A stretch of 58,667 nucleotides of DNA from Corynebacterium lubricantis DSM 45231 (GTDB lineage Bacteria; Actinomycetota; Actinomycetes; Mycobacteriales; Mycobacteriaceae). Numbering within the stretch: position 1 is the first letter of the stretch; each line of letters opens with the position of its first letter. The translations under genes and the position numbers were made by a program. Under the pieces are notes generated by a model. The model was not told the DNA's origin, did no database searches, and saw nothing but the letters and a program-made list of their open reading frames with translations. The stretch covers positions 1 to 58,667 of the forward strand of contig NZ_KB902189.1 of assembly GCF_000379425.1 (NCBI RefSeq), given 5' to 3'. Of the stretch, positions 19,672 to 28,454 are shown piece by piece.

Positions 19672-21297
19672 ATGGCTGATCAGAGTTCCCATTCCGACGA
19701 CGAGGCGATCAAGCGCATCCTCGATGCCATTGACGCTGGAGCCGTGTTCGAAAACGACCCGGACGATATCGAGGATGAGGACCTGCCTGAACAGCCCAAC
19801 TTTGATATCCAAACCACCGATCACGGCATCACGCTCAACCTCGGTGGGGCAGAGGCCGGCCACCAGGCCGTCGACGAGGAACCGGATATCGATGACATCG
19901 AAACCGAGACGGTCGCGCCGATTGATCGTCCCGCTACCGAGGCGGATTTGGCTGAGCTTGCACGCGTCGTAGCGGAGCTGGATCAGCGTGCCTCCGAGCG
20001 CGAGATCGACCCGTCGACCGAGAAAATTGCCATGTTGATGGATTTCTTGGGCTCGCCGCAGCAGAATTTCAAGACTATTCATGTGTCGGGCACGAACGGA
20101 AAGACGTCGGCGGTGCGCATGATCTCGACGCTGTTCGAGGCCTTCCACCGCCGCGTCGGCTACTTTGTCAGCCCGCAGCTGGAAACGATCACCGACACCA
20201 TCAGCATTGACGGCGCGCCGATCCACCCCGAGGATTTCGTGCGCACCTACGACGAGATCGCACCGTACATTGCGCTTGTCGACGAGCGCTTCGACACCCC
20301 GCTGTCCAAGTTCGAGGTACTCACCGCAATCGCCTACGCCGCCTTCGCGGACGCGCCGGTAGACGTGGCGATTATTGAAGTCGGCATGGGCGGTACCTGG
20401 GATGCCACGAACGTCATCCAGGCGGATGTGGACGTGATCATGCCTGTCGGTCTCGATCACACAGACTTCCTGGGGGATAGCCTCGGTGAGATTGCCTCGG
20501 TGAAGGCGGGCATCATCACCAACCCGGATGCTGTGGTCGTGGTGGCCAAGCAGGAACCAGAGGCCATGGAGGCCATCCTGGCCCGCGCGGTGGAGACCGA
20601 TGCCGCCGTGGCCCGCTTCGGCTCCGAGTTCGACGTGAAGGAATCCATCGTTGCCGTGGGCGGGCAAACGCTGACGTTGCAGGGCCTCGGCGGTGCTTAT
20701 GAGGACATCTTCTTGCCACTTTCCGGTGCGCACCAGGCTGGAAACGCATCCGTGGCGCTGGCCGCCGTGGAGGCCTTCTTCGGCGCGAGCTCGGCACACC
20801 AGCTCGACCAAGCCACCATCCGCCGCGGGTTCGCCGCTGTGGAGGTCCCGGGCCGGCTTGAGCGCGTCAGCTCCACGCCGACCACCTTCGTCGATTCCAC
20901 GCACAACCCCGCGGGCGCCCAGGCACTCGCAGCGGCCCTGGAGCGTGACTTCGATTTCACTCGCCTGATTGGTGTGGTGGGAGTGTTGGCGGACAAGGAT
21001 GTCGCAGGTATTCTGGCTGCGTTGGAGCCGGTTTTGGCAGAAGTGGTTGTCACCCAGCCAGACTCTCCGCGCGCCCTGGACACCTACGAGCTGGCCGAGA
21101 TCGCGCGCTCGATCTTCGGTGACGAGCGCGTCCACGTCGAGGAGCACCTCCCATCGGCCGTGGACGTGGCGCGGGAATTGTTGGATGAAGAAGAAGCCGA
21201 GCTGGGCACAGGCATTGTGATTACTGGTTCAGTAGTGACCGCGGGACAAGCACGCGCATTGTATGGACTACATGGACTACATGGAAAGGACTCTTAG
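19672..21297 (+). CDS. folC: Folylpolyglutamate synthase/dihydrofolate synthase with acidic N-terminal extension
   Basis: Mur-ligase-fold enzyme that makes dihydrofolate and adds glutamates to folates. The P-loop HVSGTNGKTSAVRMI is near residues 139-153; EVGMGGTWDATN, GLDHTDFLG and DSTHNPAGAQAL are further family motifs. Length is 541 residues, longer than the roughly 430 of the enzyme core. The excess is an N-terminal extension of about 80 residues rich in Asp and Glu (for example DDIEDEDLPE). The start abuts the valS stop, so the extension is likely translated; an internal start is possible. The DUF4233 gene follows with zero spacing. Confidence 0.94.
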   Translation: MADQSSHSDDEAIKRILDAIDAGAVFENDPDDIEDEDLPEQPNFDIQTTDHGITLNLGGAEAGHQAVDEEPDIDDIETETVAPIDRPATEADLAELARVVAELDQRASEREIDPSTEKIAMLMDFLGSPQQNFKTIHVSGTNGKTSAVRMISTLFEAFHRRVGYFVSPQLETITDTISIDGAPIHPEDFVRTYDEIAPYIALVDERFDTPLSKFEVLTAIAYAAFADAPVDVAIIEVGMGGTWDATNVIQADVDVIMPVGLDHTDFLGDSLGEIASVKAGIITNPDAVVVVAKQEPEAMEAILARAVETDAAVARFGSEFDVKESIVAVGGQTLTLQGLGGAYEDIFLPLSGAHQAGNASVALAAVEAFFGASSAHQLDQATIRRGFAAVEVPGRLERVSSTPTTFVDSTHNPAGAQALAAALERDFDFTRLIGVVGVLADKDVAGILAALEPVLAEVVVTQPDSPRALDTYELAEIARSIFGDERVHVEEHLPSAVDVARELLDEEEAELGTGIVITGSVVTAGQARALYGLHGLHGKDS

Positions 21298-21747
21298 ATG
21301 AGTAACGACGAGACCCTCAACCACGACGACGCCGGCGAGGAGAATGTCGGCCCGCTAGGCAAGGGCCATGCACCGGCGAAGGACCCGTTGAAGGGCCTTA
21401 ACGGCGTGCTCTCGGCGACGCTGATCCTCGAGGCGATTACCATCTTTTTATCGTTGACCGTCATTTTGCGTATCGACGACGGCGCGTTGTGGACTACCTT
21501 CAACTGGGGCTACATCGTGGTGCTCGGCGCCGCACACTTCCTGCTGGCATTCATGACCCGCTTCAAGTGGGCGTTGCCTGCCGCCTTGGTCCTCCAGGTC
21601 CTGTTGCTCCTCGGCGTGTTTATCCACTGGTCGATCTTTGCCATCGGTGTCATCTTTGCGCTGGTGTGGTGGTTTGTGCTCACGCTGCGGCGCAACCTGA
21701 TCGAGCGCATGGAGCGCGGCCTGCTGGTGACCCAGCACCTCGGCTAG
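21298..21747 (+). CDS. DUF4233-type membrane protein
   Basis: A 149-residue protein with an acidic, hydrophilic first 30 residues and four hydrophobic segments (about 37-57, 68-85, 93-110, 112-130). It resembles the DUF4233 family, small membrane proteins often found right after folC in actinobacteria. Its ATG follows the folC TAG directly. No function is known; the linkage to folC suggests only co-expression. Confidence 0.7.
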   Translation: MSNDETLNHDDAGEENVGPLGKGHAPAKDPLKGLNGVLSATLILEAITIFLSLTVILRIDDGALWTTFNWGYIVVLGAAHFLLAFMTRFKWALPAALVLQVLLLLGVFIHWSIFAIGVIFALVWWFVLTLRRNLIERMERGLLVTQHLG

Positions 21748-21768
21748 CACCGGCCCAAGGAGCCCCCG

Positions 21769-22635
21769 ATGTCCCACGGCTGGATCGTAGTCAACCATTT
21801 CTATTCGTCGCCCAAGTTCGACGAGCTGCACACGTGGCTCGAGCGCTCCGCCGAGCGAGCTGGTCTTGATGCCCGGTTGATCACCAACGCCGAGGTACAG
21901 CCCACACTCGCCCACAGCACGCCGGACTGGGTGCTGTTCTGGGACAAAGACGTCCACATGGCCCGGCGCATCGAGGCCACCGGTGTGCGCTGTTTCAACT
22001 CCGCCGCCGCGATCGAGGCCTGCGACGACAAATACTTCACCTACGTCAGCCTCCTCGACAGCACAGTTGCCCAGCCCGAAACCTGGTTGGTTCCCTTGCG
22101 TTTCACCCCGGTCCAGTGGCACGACGAGCCCATTGTCGACGAGGCCATCGCAGCGCTCGGTCTCCCATTGGTGGCCAAGGAATCCTTCGGTTCCTTCGGC
22201 GCCCAGGTCCACCTGATGCATTCGCGCGAAGACCTTGTTGCCTGGCTGGATCAGTTGGGCAACCGCGCCGGTTTGCTGCAGAAGTTCGTCGAGGCCGCGG
22301 CCGGCCGCGATCTGCGCCTCCAAGTCGTCGGTAGCGAGGTGGTCTCGACGATCGAGCGCACCGCGGCCGACGGCGAATTCCGCGCGAATCTTACCCACGG
22401 CGGGACCGCGCGCACCATCACACCCACCGAGGCCCAGCGCGAGGCGGCGCTCAAAGCGTCTGCGCACCTTGGCTTGGATTTCGCGGGTGTGGATTTGCTC
22501 ATCGACGCCGACGGCACGCCCGTTGTCTGCGAGGTCAATTCCAACGCCCACTTCGTGAACATGTCGCGCACCACGGGTGTCGATATCGGCGATGCCATCA
22601 TGGCCTATATCCGCGAGCAGACCACCAGTGCTTAA
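21769..22635 (+). CDS. RimK-like ATP-grasp ligase, first of a pair
   Basis: A 288-residue ATP-grasp protein related to RimK and other amino-acid/peptide ligases. The N-terminal pre-ATP-grasp domain covers residues 1 to about 95. The ATP-grasp part has LPLVAKESFGSFGAQVHL (lysine and flexible loop), the adenine-side LLQKFVEA, GRDLRLQVVG, then the metal-binding GVDLLID and VCEVNSNAHF. All nucleotide and metal ligands appear present. Such enzymes join a carboxylate to an amine using ATP. The gene overlaps the next ATP-grasp gene by 8 bp. The substrate is unknown; coenzyme or small-peptide modification is possible. Confidence 0.75.
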   Translation: MSHGWIVVNHFYSSPKFDELHTWLERSAERAGLDARLITNAEVQPTLAHSTPDWVLFWDKDVHMARRIEATGVRCFNSAAAIEACDDKYFTYVSLLDSTVAQPETWLVPLRFTPVQWHDEPIVDEAIAALGLPLVAKESFGSFGAQVHLMHSREDLVAWLDQLGNRAGLLQKFVEAAAGRDLRLQVVGSEVVSTIERTAADGEFRANLTHGGTARTITPTEAQREAALKASAHLGLDFAGVDLLIDADGTPVVCEVNSNAHFVNMSRTTGVDIGDAIMAYIREQTTSA

Positions 22636-23422
22636 TCTCTGGCTCGTCTACGACGCAGAGCGTCGCGCCCGCAACGGTTGGATGATCGAGCACTACATCG
22701 AGTGCGGCGCGAAGCAGGGCATCAAGATTTCGCTTATCGACGAGCACCTGCCCCTCCCAGCTGAGCGCGCCGATGCGGCAATTATCCGCTGCGTTGCCCC
22801 GCAACTGCGAGCAGAATGCGAGCGCCTCGGCATCCCCGTGCACAACCCCACTGAGGTGGCTGCGGTGACCAACGACAAGTGGTCGTCGTACCAGTACTTT
22901 TCCACCCGCGGAATCCCGATGTTGGAAACTTACCGCGCCACAGTTGCGCCACCTCTCGCGTTTCCCTTCGTGGCTAAGCCCGTCGACGGCCACGGGGGCG
23001 CAGGGGTCGAACTGATCCAGAATGAGCAGCAGTGGGCCAACTATTCGTCGCAAAACGATGTCTTTCTTGCCCAAGAGCTAGCCGATACTCCCGGCGTGGA
23101 TCTGCGGATTTACCTGCTCGGCGGGGAGATCGTGGCGGCGATGTTGCGCGAATCCGCGAGTGATTTTCGCTCAAATTTCTCGCTTGGAGGCAGCGCTCGG
23201 TTCTACGAGCTTGGCGCTGAGGAACGTGGGCTCGTGGAGAAGATCCTGGTCGCGCTGCCCAGTCTGCGAGGCAGTTTCGTGGGTATTGACCTCATGCCAC
23301 ATGGCGGTGGGTGGGTGCTCAACGAGATCGAGGATGTGGTGGGTACGCGCATGCTGTACACGCATACTGACATTGATATCGTGCCCGAGCACCTGCGTTT
23401 CATCGTGGACGCGATTGAGTGA
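22628..23422 (+). CDS. ATP-grasp ligase, second of a pair
   Basis: A 264-residue ATP-grasp protein distantly similar to its upstream neighbour. The GTG at 22628 is used: it gives MLNLWLVYDAERRARNGWMIEHY, a family-like N-terminus, and overlaps the upstream gene by 8 bp. Conserved parts are FPFVAKPVDGHGGAGVEL, VFLAQELA, GVDLRIYLLGG, RSNFSLGG and the metal region FVGIDLM/LNEIEDVVGTRM. The usual final Asn of the metal site (EVNSN in the upstream protein) is replaced here by EIEDV. The two proteins may form a heterodimer or act in sequence. Product unknown. Confidence 0.72.
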   Translation: MLNLWLVYDAERRARNGWMIEHYIECGAKQGIKISLIDEHLPLPAERADAAIIRCVAPQLRAECERLGIPVHNPTEVAAVTNDKWSSYQYFSTRGIPMLETYRATVAPPLAFPFVAKPVDGHGGAGVELIQNEQQWANYSSQNDVFLAQELADTPGVDLRIYLLGGEIVAAMLRESASDFRSNFSLGGSARFYELGAEERGLVEKILVALPSLRGSFVGIDLMPHGGGWVLNEIEDVVGTRMLYTHTDIDIVPEHLRFIVDAIE

Positions 23423-23459
23423 ACGGACAAGACCAAGCCACTCGATTAACCTGGCAGTC

Positions 23460-23771
23460 ATGCGGATTCTTTATTTCACTCTCGCAGCGGTGTTTACCTT
23501 TGCGGCATTAATTCTGACCTGGACGGGACAATCGAGCTGGTTGAGCTGGATCGCCCTGGCAGTGGCAGCGGTGTTCTTGGTGCTGGGCCTGATGAAGAAG
23601 GCCTCGGAGATGGAACCCGAGAAGCTGGAACTGACAGAAGACCAGAAAAATACGCTGCGCCAGCTCAAGCGCGAAGGCAACGAATCGGGCGCGATCCGGC
23701 AGGTTCATATGTGGTTCCGCTACGCCTCAGCCGAAGATGCGCAGCGCCTGGTGCGTGAACTCGACCGTTAG
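23460..23771 (+). CDS. Small membrane protein of unknown function
   Basis: A 103-residue protein with two hydrophobic helices (about residues 3-20 and 26-45), then a charged cytoplasmic-type tail with a predicted helical LTEDQKNTLRQLKREG segment. The ATG at 23460 is in a suitable position 37 bp after the second ATP-grasp gene. The tail resembles short regions found in other actinobacterial hypothetical proteins; no function is assigned. Confidence 0.6.
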   Translation: MRILYFTLAAVFTFAALILTWTGQSSWLSWIALAVAAVFLVLGLMKKASEMEPEKLELTEDQKNTLRQLKREGNESGAIRQVHMWFRYASAEDAQRLVRELDR

Positions 23772-23818
23772 GGTGGTTGGTCCTGCGCACTATTTAAGCG
23801 TCTTGTAATCTATCTAGC

Positions 23819-24229
23819 ATGACTGAACGTACACTCATCCTTATTAAGCCAGACGGCGTTGCAAACGGCCACGTTGGCGAGATCATCTCCCGCATCGAGC
23901 GCAAGGGCCTCAAGCTCGTCGAGCTGGACCTGCGCACCGCTGACCGCGCAACCGCTGAGAAGCACTACGAGGAGCACTCGGACAAGCCTTTCTTCGGCGA
24001 GCTGGTTGACTTCATCACCTCTGCACCGTTGGTTGCAGGCATCGTTGAGGGAGAGCGCGCAATCGAGGCATGGCGTCAGCTGGCTGGCGGCACCGACCCA
24101 GTCTCTAAGGCAACCCCTGGCACCATCCGCGGCGACTTCGCTCTGACCGTTGGCGAGAACGTTGTTCACGGCTCTGACTCTCCTGAGTCCGCAGAGCGCG
24201 AAATCGGCATCTGGTTCCCAAACAAGTAA
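23819..24229 (+). CDS. ndk: Nucleoside diphosphate kinase
   Basis: A 136-residue NDP kinase that equilibrates nucleoside di- and triphosphates with ATP. It has the N-terminal [10 protein letters not shown] and the Kpn loop. The active-site histidine lies in [17 protein letters not shown], near residue 117. Full length. A strong terminator follows 27 bp after the stop. Confidence 0.97.
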   Translation: MTERTLILIKPDGVANGHVGEIISRIERKGLKLVELDLRTADRATAEKHYEEHSDKPFFGELVDFITSAPLVAGIVEGERAIEAWRQLAGGTDPVSKATPGTIRGDFALTVGENVVHGSDSPESAEREIGIWFPNK

Positions 24230-24256
24230 AACTTCGCGCTTAGCGCGTCACGCAAT

Positions 24257-24296
24257 AAAAATCCCGTTCCCAGCGAGTGCTGGGAACAGGATTTTT
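24257..24296 (+). terminator. Rho-independent terminator after ndk
   Basis: An 18-bp stem with one mismatch and a GAGT loop (CCCAGC-gagt-GCTGGG core), flanked by A5 and T5. Its flanking A- and T-runs let it act in both directions, serving ndk and the convergent acetyltransferase gene. Confidence 0.9.
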
Positions 24297-24329
24297 ATTT
24301 GTAAAGGATGCTTTGACGAAGGCGAGCGC

Positions 24330-24635
24330 TTAAGCGTTACGCCAGTCGCCCTGGTAGTCGTTCTTCTTCATCCAGTCCTTGACGTATGGGCACTCGGCCA
24401 CAATTGTCAGGCCCTTTCCGGAGGTGTCCTTGGCCGCTTCGCCGACCAGGAGGCCAGCGAGACCACGGCCGCCGTATTCTTCCTTCACGATGGTGTGGGT
24501 GAAGTAGCGGTCGGTGCCGTAGACCTCGTATTCAAGGTAACCCGCAGGTGTTGCACCATCATCATAGGAAATGGTGTAGCGACGCAGGTCCTGGTCGTGC
24601 TTGATGTCAACCTTATTGTTCTGCTTGTCTTCCAT
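24330..24635 (-). CDS. Small GNAT-like N-acetyltransferase (YjdJ type)
   Basis: A 101-residue protein with the compact GNAT fold of the YjdJ/COG2388 type. The acetyl-CoA loop is EYGGRGLAGLLVGEA, followed by the family ending GLTIVAECPYVKDWMKKN. The acceptor is unknown. It is convergent with ndk and shares the terminator. Confidence 0.75.
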   Translation of the reverse strand: MEDKQNNKVDIKHDQDLRRYTISYDDGATPAGYLEYEVYGTDRYFTHTIVKEEYGGRGLAGLLVGEAAKDTSGKGLTIVAECPYVKDWMKKNDYQGDWRNA

Positions 24636-24719
24636 GGTGCCATGCTAGTCGAAACGGACATTTTGTTGACAAACCACCCACCGATTCAGGGTTGACCAGG
24701 GGGCTAGACAAGGGCAGAA

Positions 24720-26243
24720 CTAGAAGCGAATGCCCAGGGCATTAGCCACGCGGCGGTAATAAGGGACGTACTCGTTGATGGCACCGTTCGTGGTAATCAG
24801 GACGGTATCGAGCAGGTCGAGCAGCTCGTCCTGGGAGGAGCCGGTGTTCGCTAGTACCGTCGCAGGATCGCGGGGATCCTCAGGTGCGGGGGCGACCTGC
24901 TCACCAGGAGTTGTCGCCGCTGGGGTGCCGGTCTTGGCCAGGGTGACCTCGTCGACGAGCTGATCGGAATAGGTGTTGTGGGTAGTCAGCGTGATCTCGT
25001 CTGGGCTGACCTGGATGTTGGTGTAATCCGGGGTGTAATCCTGGTACCAGTACGCGGTGGTAGGCAGTTCAAGACCGGTACCCAGGGTGTCCTCTCGCGT
25101 TGCGTTCGGGTGGGAGTTACCCAGTTGATCATAGAAGTCGTAGTACTTCGAGCCCGTCGCAGTGGTGACGGTGACATACATGGTTTCACCGTCAGTCGGA
25201 ACGATGCGATCGCCGATCTGTGGGGTTGCCTCAGGCACCTGTGGGGTCAGGCCGTCCATCAGATGCGAGCGAGTGTAGATGTGGTCGTGGCCGGAGAGCA
25301 CCAGATCGATACCCGACTCGGAAAATGTTGGGGCGAGTCCTTCGCGTACGGCTTCGACATCGGAGTCGTGGGTGTGGCTGCCCTGGGAGAATGGGGCGTG
25401 GTGCATGCCGGCGATGATCCAATCCTTGTCGCCGCCGTGGGCTGCCACTGTGGAGCGGATGAATTCCTGGTGGCGCGTAATGTCGGCAGGCGTGTTGTCC
25501 ATGGAGTTGATGCCAATGAACAGCACGTTGTTGTGCTCGAAGAAGTAGTCGGCGCTGTTGCCCTGCTCGTTCGGCAGGTTGTAGTGCTCGTCGAAGTAAG
25601 GCTTGCCCAGCTGGTAGTCCTCGTGGTTGCCGTAGAGCACTGCGGTGGGGTACTCGCGCACCTGGGAAGGGGAGAAGAATTGCGCGTACTGCGCTACCTT
25701 GTCGCCCCAGCCCTCAACCTGGTCGCCGAGGTGCAGCAGGAAGGAGGCGTCCGGGTAGTTGGTGGTGGATACGCGCGTGGTGTCGCGCCAGGTCTGACCG
25801 TTTTCCTTGACCTTCAGGTCGACGCCGATCTGCGCATCGGAATACGCCAGGAAGTTCCACTCTCCATCGGCATCGTTGGTGGTGAATTCGTAGGCTGGTG
25901 ACCAGCCCGCTGCATCGGAGCCAACCGTGTAGGAGTAGGCGGTGTCAGGCACAAGTCCGGAGACTTCAGCGTGCTTGGAGTTAAAGAGCTGGGCGCCACC
26001 GTCGACGTCGTAGGCGGCGAATTCCAGGACCTGCTCGGGAGCAGCGCTCGGGTGTACGCGGACGAATTCTTGGCCCGCGTAATCGGAGCGCCACGACAGC
26101 TGCACGCCGGACTCATCGGGTCCGACACCGAGCATGGTGCGATAGGTTGGGGTATCTTGAGCAGACGCAGATGGGGCGCCGAGAGTGGTCGATGCAGCGA
26201 GGGCAAGCGCGGTAAGGATGGCTACGGGAGAAGTGCGGCGCAC
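24720..26243 (-). CDS. Secreted purple-acid-type metallophosphoesterase
   Basis: A 507-residue exported phosphatase. The GTG at 26243 follows GAGG by 6 nt and gives a signal peptide (RRTSPVAILTALALAASTTLGAPSASA); an upstream ATG exists without such a site. A fibronectin-like N-terminal domain of purple acid phosphatases is followed by the two-metal domain with DAQIG, LGDQVEGWG, GNHEDY, GMHHAPFSQ and SGHDHIYTRS. The last about 80 residues are a linker and tail (PAPEDPRDP). It probably releases phosphate from organic esters outside the cell. It is divergent from the phoD-like gene across a Pho-box-like repeat. Confidence 0.85.
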   Translation of the reverse strand: MRRTSPVAILTALALAASTTLGAPSASAQDTPTYRTMLGVGPDESGVQLSWRSDYAGQEFVRVHPSAAPEQVLEFAAYDVDGGAQLFNSKHAEVSGLVPDTAYSYTVGSDAAGWSPAYEFTTNDADGEWNFLAYSDAQIGVDLKVKENGQTWRDTTRVSTTNYPDASFLLHLGDQVEGWGDKVAQYAQFFSPSQVREYPTAVLYGNHEDYQLGKPYFDEHYNLPNEQGNSADYFFEHNNVLFIGINSMDNTPADITRHQEFIRSTVAAHGGDKDWIIAGMHHAPFSQGSHTHDSDVEAVREGLAPTFSESGIDLVLSGHDHIYTRSHLMDGLTPQVPEATPQIGDRIVPTDGETMYVTVTTATGSKYYDFYDQLGNSHPNATREDTLGTGLELPTTAYWYQDYTPDYTNIQVSPDEITLTTHNTYSDQLVDEVTLAKTGTPAATTPGEQVAPAPEDPRDPATVLANTGSSQDELLDLLDTVLITTNGAINEYVPYYRRVANALGIRF

Positions 26244-26393
26244 GGAAAACCTCTTCAGTTCATGCAAACAGGGACAATCAGGGCAAAATTCAAACAATGA
26301 CCCGGCTATTAAACCGAAGTGATATGTCGCAAATATGACAATTGAATAAACGTTGGAATAATTGAGTTTTCTTGGAGAAAACTAAGAATTTCC

Positions 26394-26415
26394 TTTGAGT
26401 TAACTTTGAATGAAC
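26394..26415 (+). promoter_or_regulatory. Candidate Pho box (11-bp tandem repeats)
   Basis: TTTGAGTTAAC is followed directly by TTTGAATGAAC; 9 of 11 positions agree. Eleven-base tandem half-sites are the binding pattern of PhoB-type response regulators. It lies between two divergent genes for secreted phosphatases, 83 bp before phoD and 150 bp before the metallophosphoesterase, which fits control by the PhoRS system of phosphate starvation. The rest of this AT-rich intergenic region carries no gene. Confidence 0.45.
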
Positions 26416-26497
26416 TGTGTGAATGGAGCGCTAATGTTGGCGTAATGTTCGCTGCTTTGCTTGCCAAATAGCGGCAATTTTTGAAAGTTTGTTCACC

Positions 26498-28204
26498 GTG
26501 AGTAATTCAACATCCCACGGTCTACCCCGTCGTCGATTCCTGCAAACTACAGCCATCGCCACCGCCGCAGTAGCGGCCGGGGGAGCAGCCTCAGCGCAGG
26601 CGCAGTCCTCGTCGTCGTCAAGCTCAGCGCTGCCTGGGACCCGGACGCTGCCGGGCTTCGCCACTCCACCGACCGCCGTGTTCATGCATGGTGTCGCCTC
26701 GGGTGACCCGATTCCAGATTCCGTGGTGCTGTGGACGCGCGTCACCGTCAGTGAAGAGGCGACTCCTGGCTCGGGTGTCGGCAAGGATGTTCAGGTCAAA
26801 TGGGAAGTCTCTACGACGCAGGACTTTTCGACGATTGTTGGCTCGGGTGACGTGGTCGCTTCGGCTGCCTCCGACCACACCGTGCATGTCGATCCTCACG
26901 GACTCGAGCCGGATACCGTGTACTACTACCGTTTCCACGCGCTTGAGCAGACCTCCGCGATTGGTCGCACGAAGACGGCCCCGGACTATGCAGCCGAGAA
27001 CTCTCAGGTGAACTTTGGTGTTGCTTCGTGTGCGAACTGGGAGTCGGGTTACTTTTCTGCCTACCGAGGTTTGGCGGCTCAGGCCCAGGCAGGTGAAATT
27101 GATGCGGTTGTCTTCCTCGGCGATTACATCTACGAATATGAAAACGGTGGCTACGCAGGCAAGTCCGGTGTGGCGCGCCCACACTGGCCGGCACACGAGA
27201 TCCTCACTCTGCAGGATTACCGCACACGTCACGGTCGCTACAAGCAGGACACCTACCTGCAGGAAGTGCACCTTGCGGCACCGTGGATCGTGATTTGGGA
27301 CGACCACGAAACTGCCGATAACTCGTGGCGCGACGGCGCAGGAAACCACACCGAGGGTGCCGAGGGAAGCTGGGTGGATCGCAAGAATGCGGCGATGCAG
27401 GCGTACTTTGAGTGGCTACCGGTGCGAGCATCGAACCCATCGCAGGGTGGTCACCTCTACCGCTCCCTGCGCTTTGGTTCCTTGGTGGAGCTGACAATGT
27501 TGGATCTGCGGACCTACCGCGACGCAGAGACCACCCAGGCCTATTTCAATTCGCCGGACCGGACGATGCTGGGCAGCGAGCAGTTCGAGTGGTTGCGTGG
27601 ACAAATCCGCACCTCGCAGGCTACCTGGAATGTGCTGGGTAACTCGGTGATGATGGCACCTCTGAAGCTGGGTACCATCCCGGAGACCAGCTCCCAGGCA
27701 TCGTCGGCGAACGAGGCGATCGGTTGGATTAGCGAGCGCTCGACCGGTATCGCGCTGAACTCGGATCAGTGGGACGGCTACGCCAACGACCGGCGCATTC
27801 TTTTGCAAGAGCTCAAGGATAAAGGCAGCAATGTTCTGTTCCTCACGGGCGATATTCACTCCGAGTGGGCCAATGAGATTTACCTTGGCGACGAGCGCAT
27901 CGGCGCAGAACTGGTCGGCACGAGTATCTCGGCACCCAACGTTGACGAGATCATTACCTCCAACACTGGGCAGTACGTGCCGGAGAACAACGAGGTCACC
28001 CTCTTGGTTGAAGATGTTGTTCGTGGTCAGAACCCTTGGGTGAAGCACCTCGACTTCGATGCGCATGGTTTTGCCGTGGCGCGTATCCGCCCCGATCAGG
28101 TGAGCATGGAGTACTACCGCGTCTCTGACGTTGAGGTAGATAACGCACCGGTGCACCTGGCCGTGACCAAGCAGTGGTCCCCGCAGGCGGGATTTGTTCA
28201 GTAA
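26498..28204 (+). CDS. phoD: Tat-exported PhoD-type alkaline phosphatase
   Basis: A 568-residue PhoD-family phosphodiesterase/alkaline phosphatase. The N-terminus holds a twin-arginine signal (PRRRFLQTTAIATAAVAAGGAASA). Metal and active-site stretches are GVASCANWESGYF, FLGDYIYEYE, IWDDHETADNSW, and the C-terminal FLTGDIHSEW. Start: the GTG at 26498 has GAAAG 10 nt upstream; a TTG at 26489 is less well placed. It hydrolyses phosphate esters or teichoic-type polymers outside the cell, typically using calcium and iron. The upstream Pho-box-like repeat suggests induction by phosphate shortage. Confidence 0.87.
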   Translation: MSNSTSHGLPRRRFLQTTAIATAAVAAGGAASAQAQSSSSSSSALPGTRTLPGFATPPTAVFMHGVASGDPIPDSVVLWTRVTVSEEATPGSGVGKDVQVKWEVSTTQDFSTIVGSGDVVASAASDHTVHVDPHGLEPDTVYYYRFHALEQTSAIGRTKTAPDYAAENSQVNFGVASCANWESGYFSAYRGLAAQAQAGEIDAVVFLGDYIYEYENGGYAGKSGVARPHWPAHEILTLQDYRTRHGRYKQDTYLQEVHLAAPWIVIWDDHETADNSWRDGAGNHTEGAEGSWVDRKNAAMQAYFEWLPVRASNPSQGGHLYRSLRFGSLVELTMLDLRTYRDAETTQAYFNSPDRTMLGSEQFEWLRGQIRTSQATWNVLGNSVMMAPLKLGTIPETSSQASSANEAIGWISERSTGIALNSDQWDGYANDRRILLQELKDKGSNVLFLTGDIHSEWANEIYLGDERIGAELVGTSISAPNVDEIITSNTGQYVPENNEVTLLVEDVVRGQNPWVKHLDFDAHGFAVARIRPDQVSMEYYRVSDVEVDNAPVHLAVTKQWSPQAGFVQ

Positions 28205-28373
28205 TTTCGTTGGGCCGAGTGAAGGTTGAACGCTGCTTTATAGTCAAGCTGTGCCACAATGGAATGCAGCGCGTACCGGCTAGACCCTTCAGGGGCCAGT
28301 CAAAGGGCGCGTCGAGAAAGCTTTTGGTAATACAACACCAGTTCCGTTGTGAGCGTGGTCCCTGTGTGGCGGC

Positions 28374-28436
28374 GGCGATGGGTTAAGAAACCCGCAGATT
28401 ACATCGCCAGCGCCCGGTGGCTGTGTCCAACGGGCG
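28374..28436 (+). promoter_or_regulatory. Structured 5' leader of rne (two hairpins)
   Basis: Within the 250 bp before rne, GGCGATG pairs with CATCGCC (28374-28380 / 28402-28408) and encloses an inner stem GGGTT-aag-AAACCC. A second stem pairs CGCCCG with CGGGCG (28411-28416 / 28431-28436). Both end just upstream of the ribosome binding site AGGAGA. RNase E of other bacteria controls its own mRNA through a folded leader, so this is a candidate for the same arrangement. No gene is evident in the rest of the leader region. Confidence 0.35.
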
Positions 28437-28454
28437 TAACAATAGGAGACCGTC

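Noticed and set aside
19633..21147. Long minus-strand open frame opposite folC
   Set aside because: Antisense shadow of folC with no family motifs or start signal.
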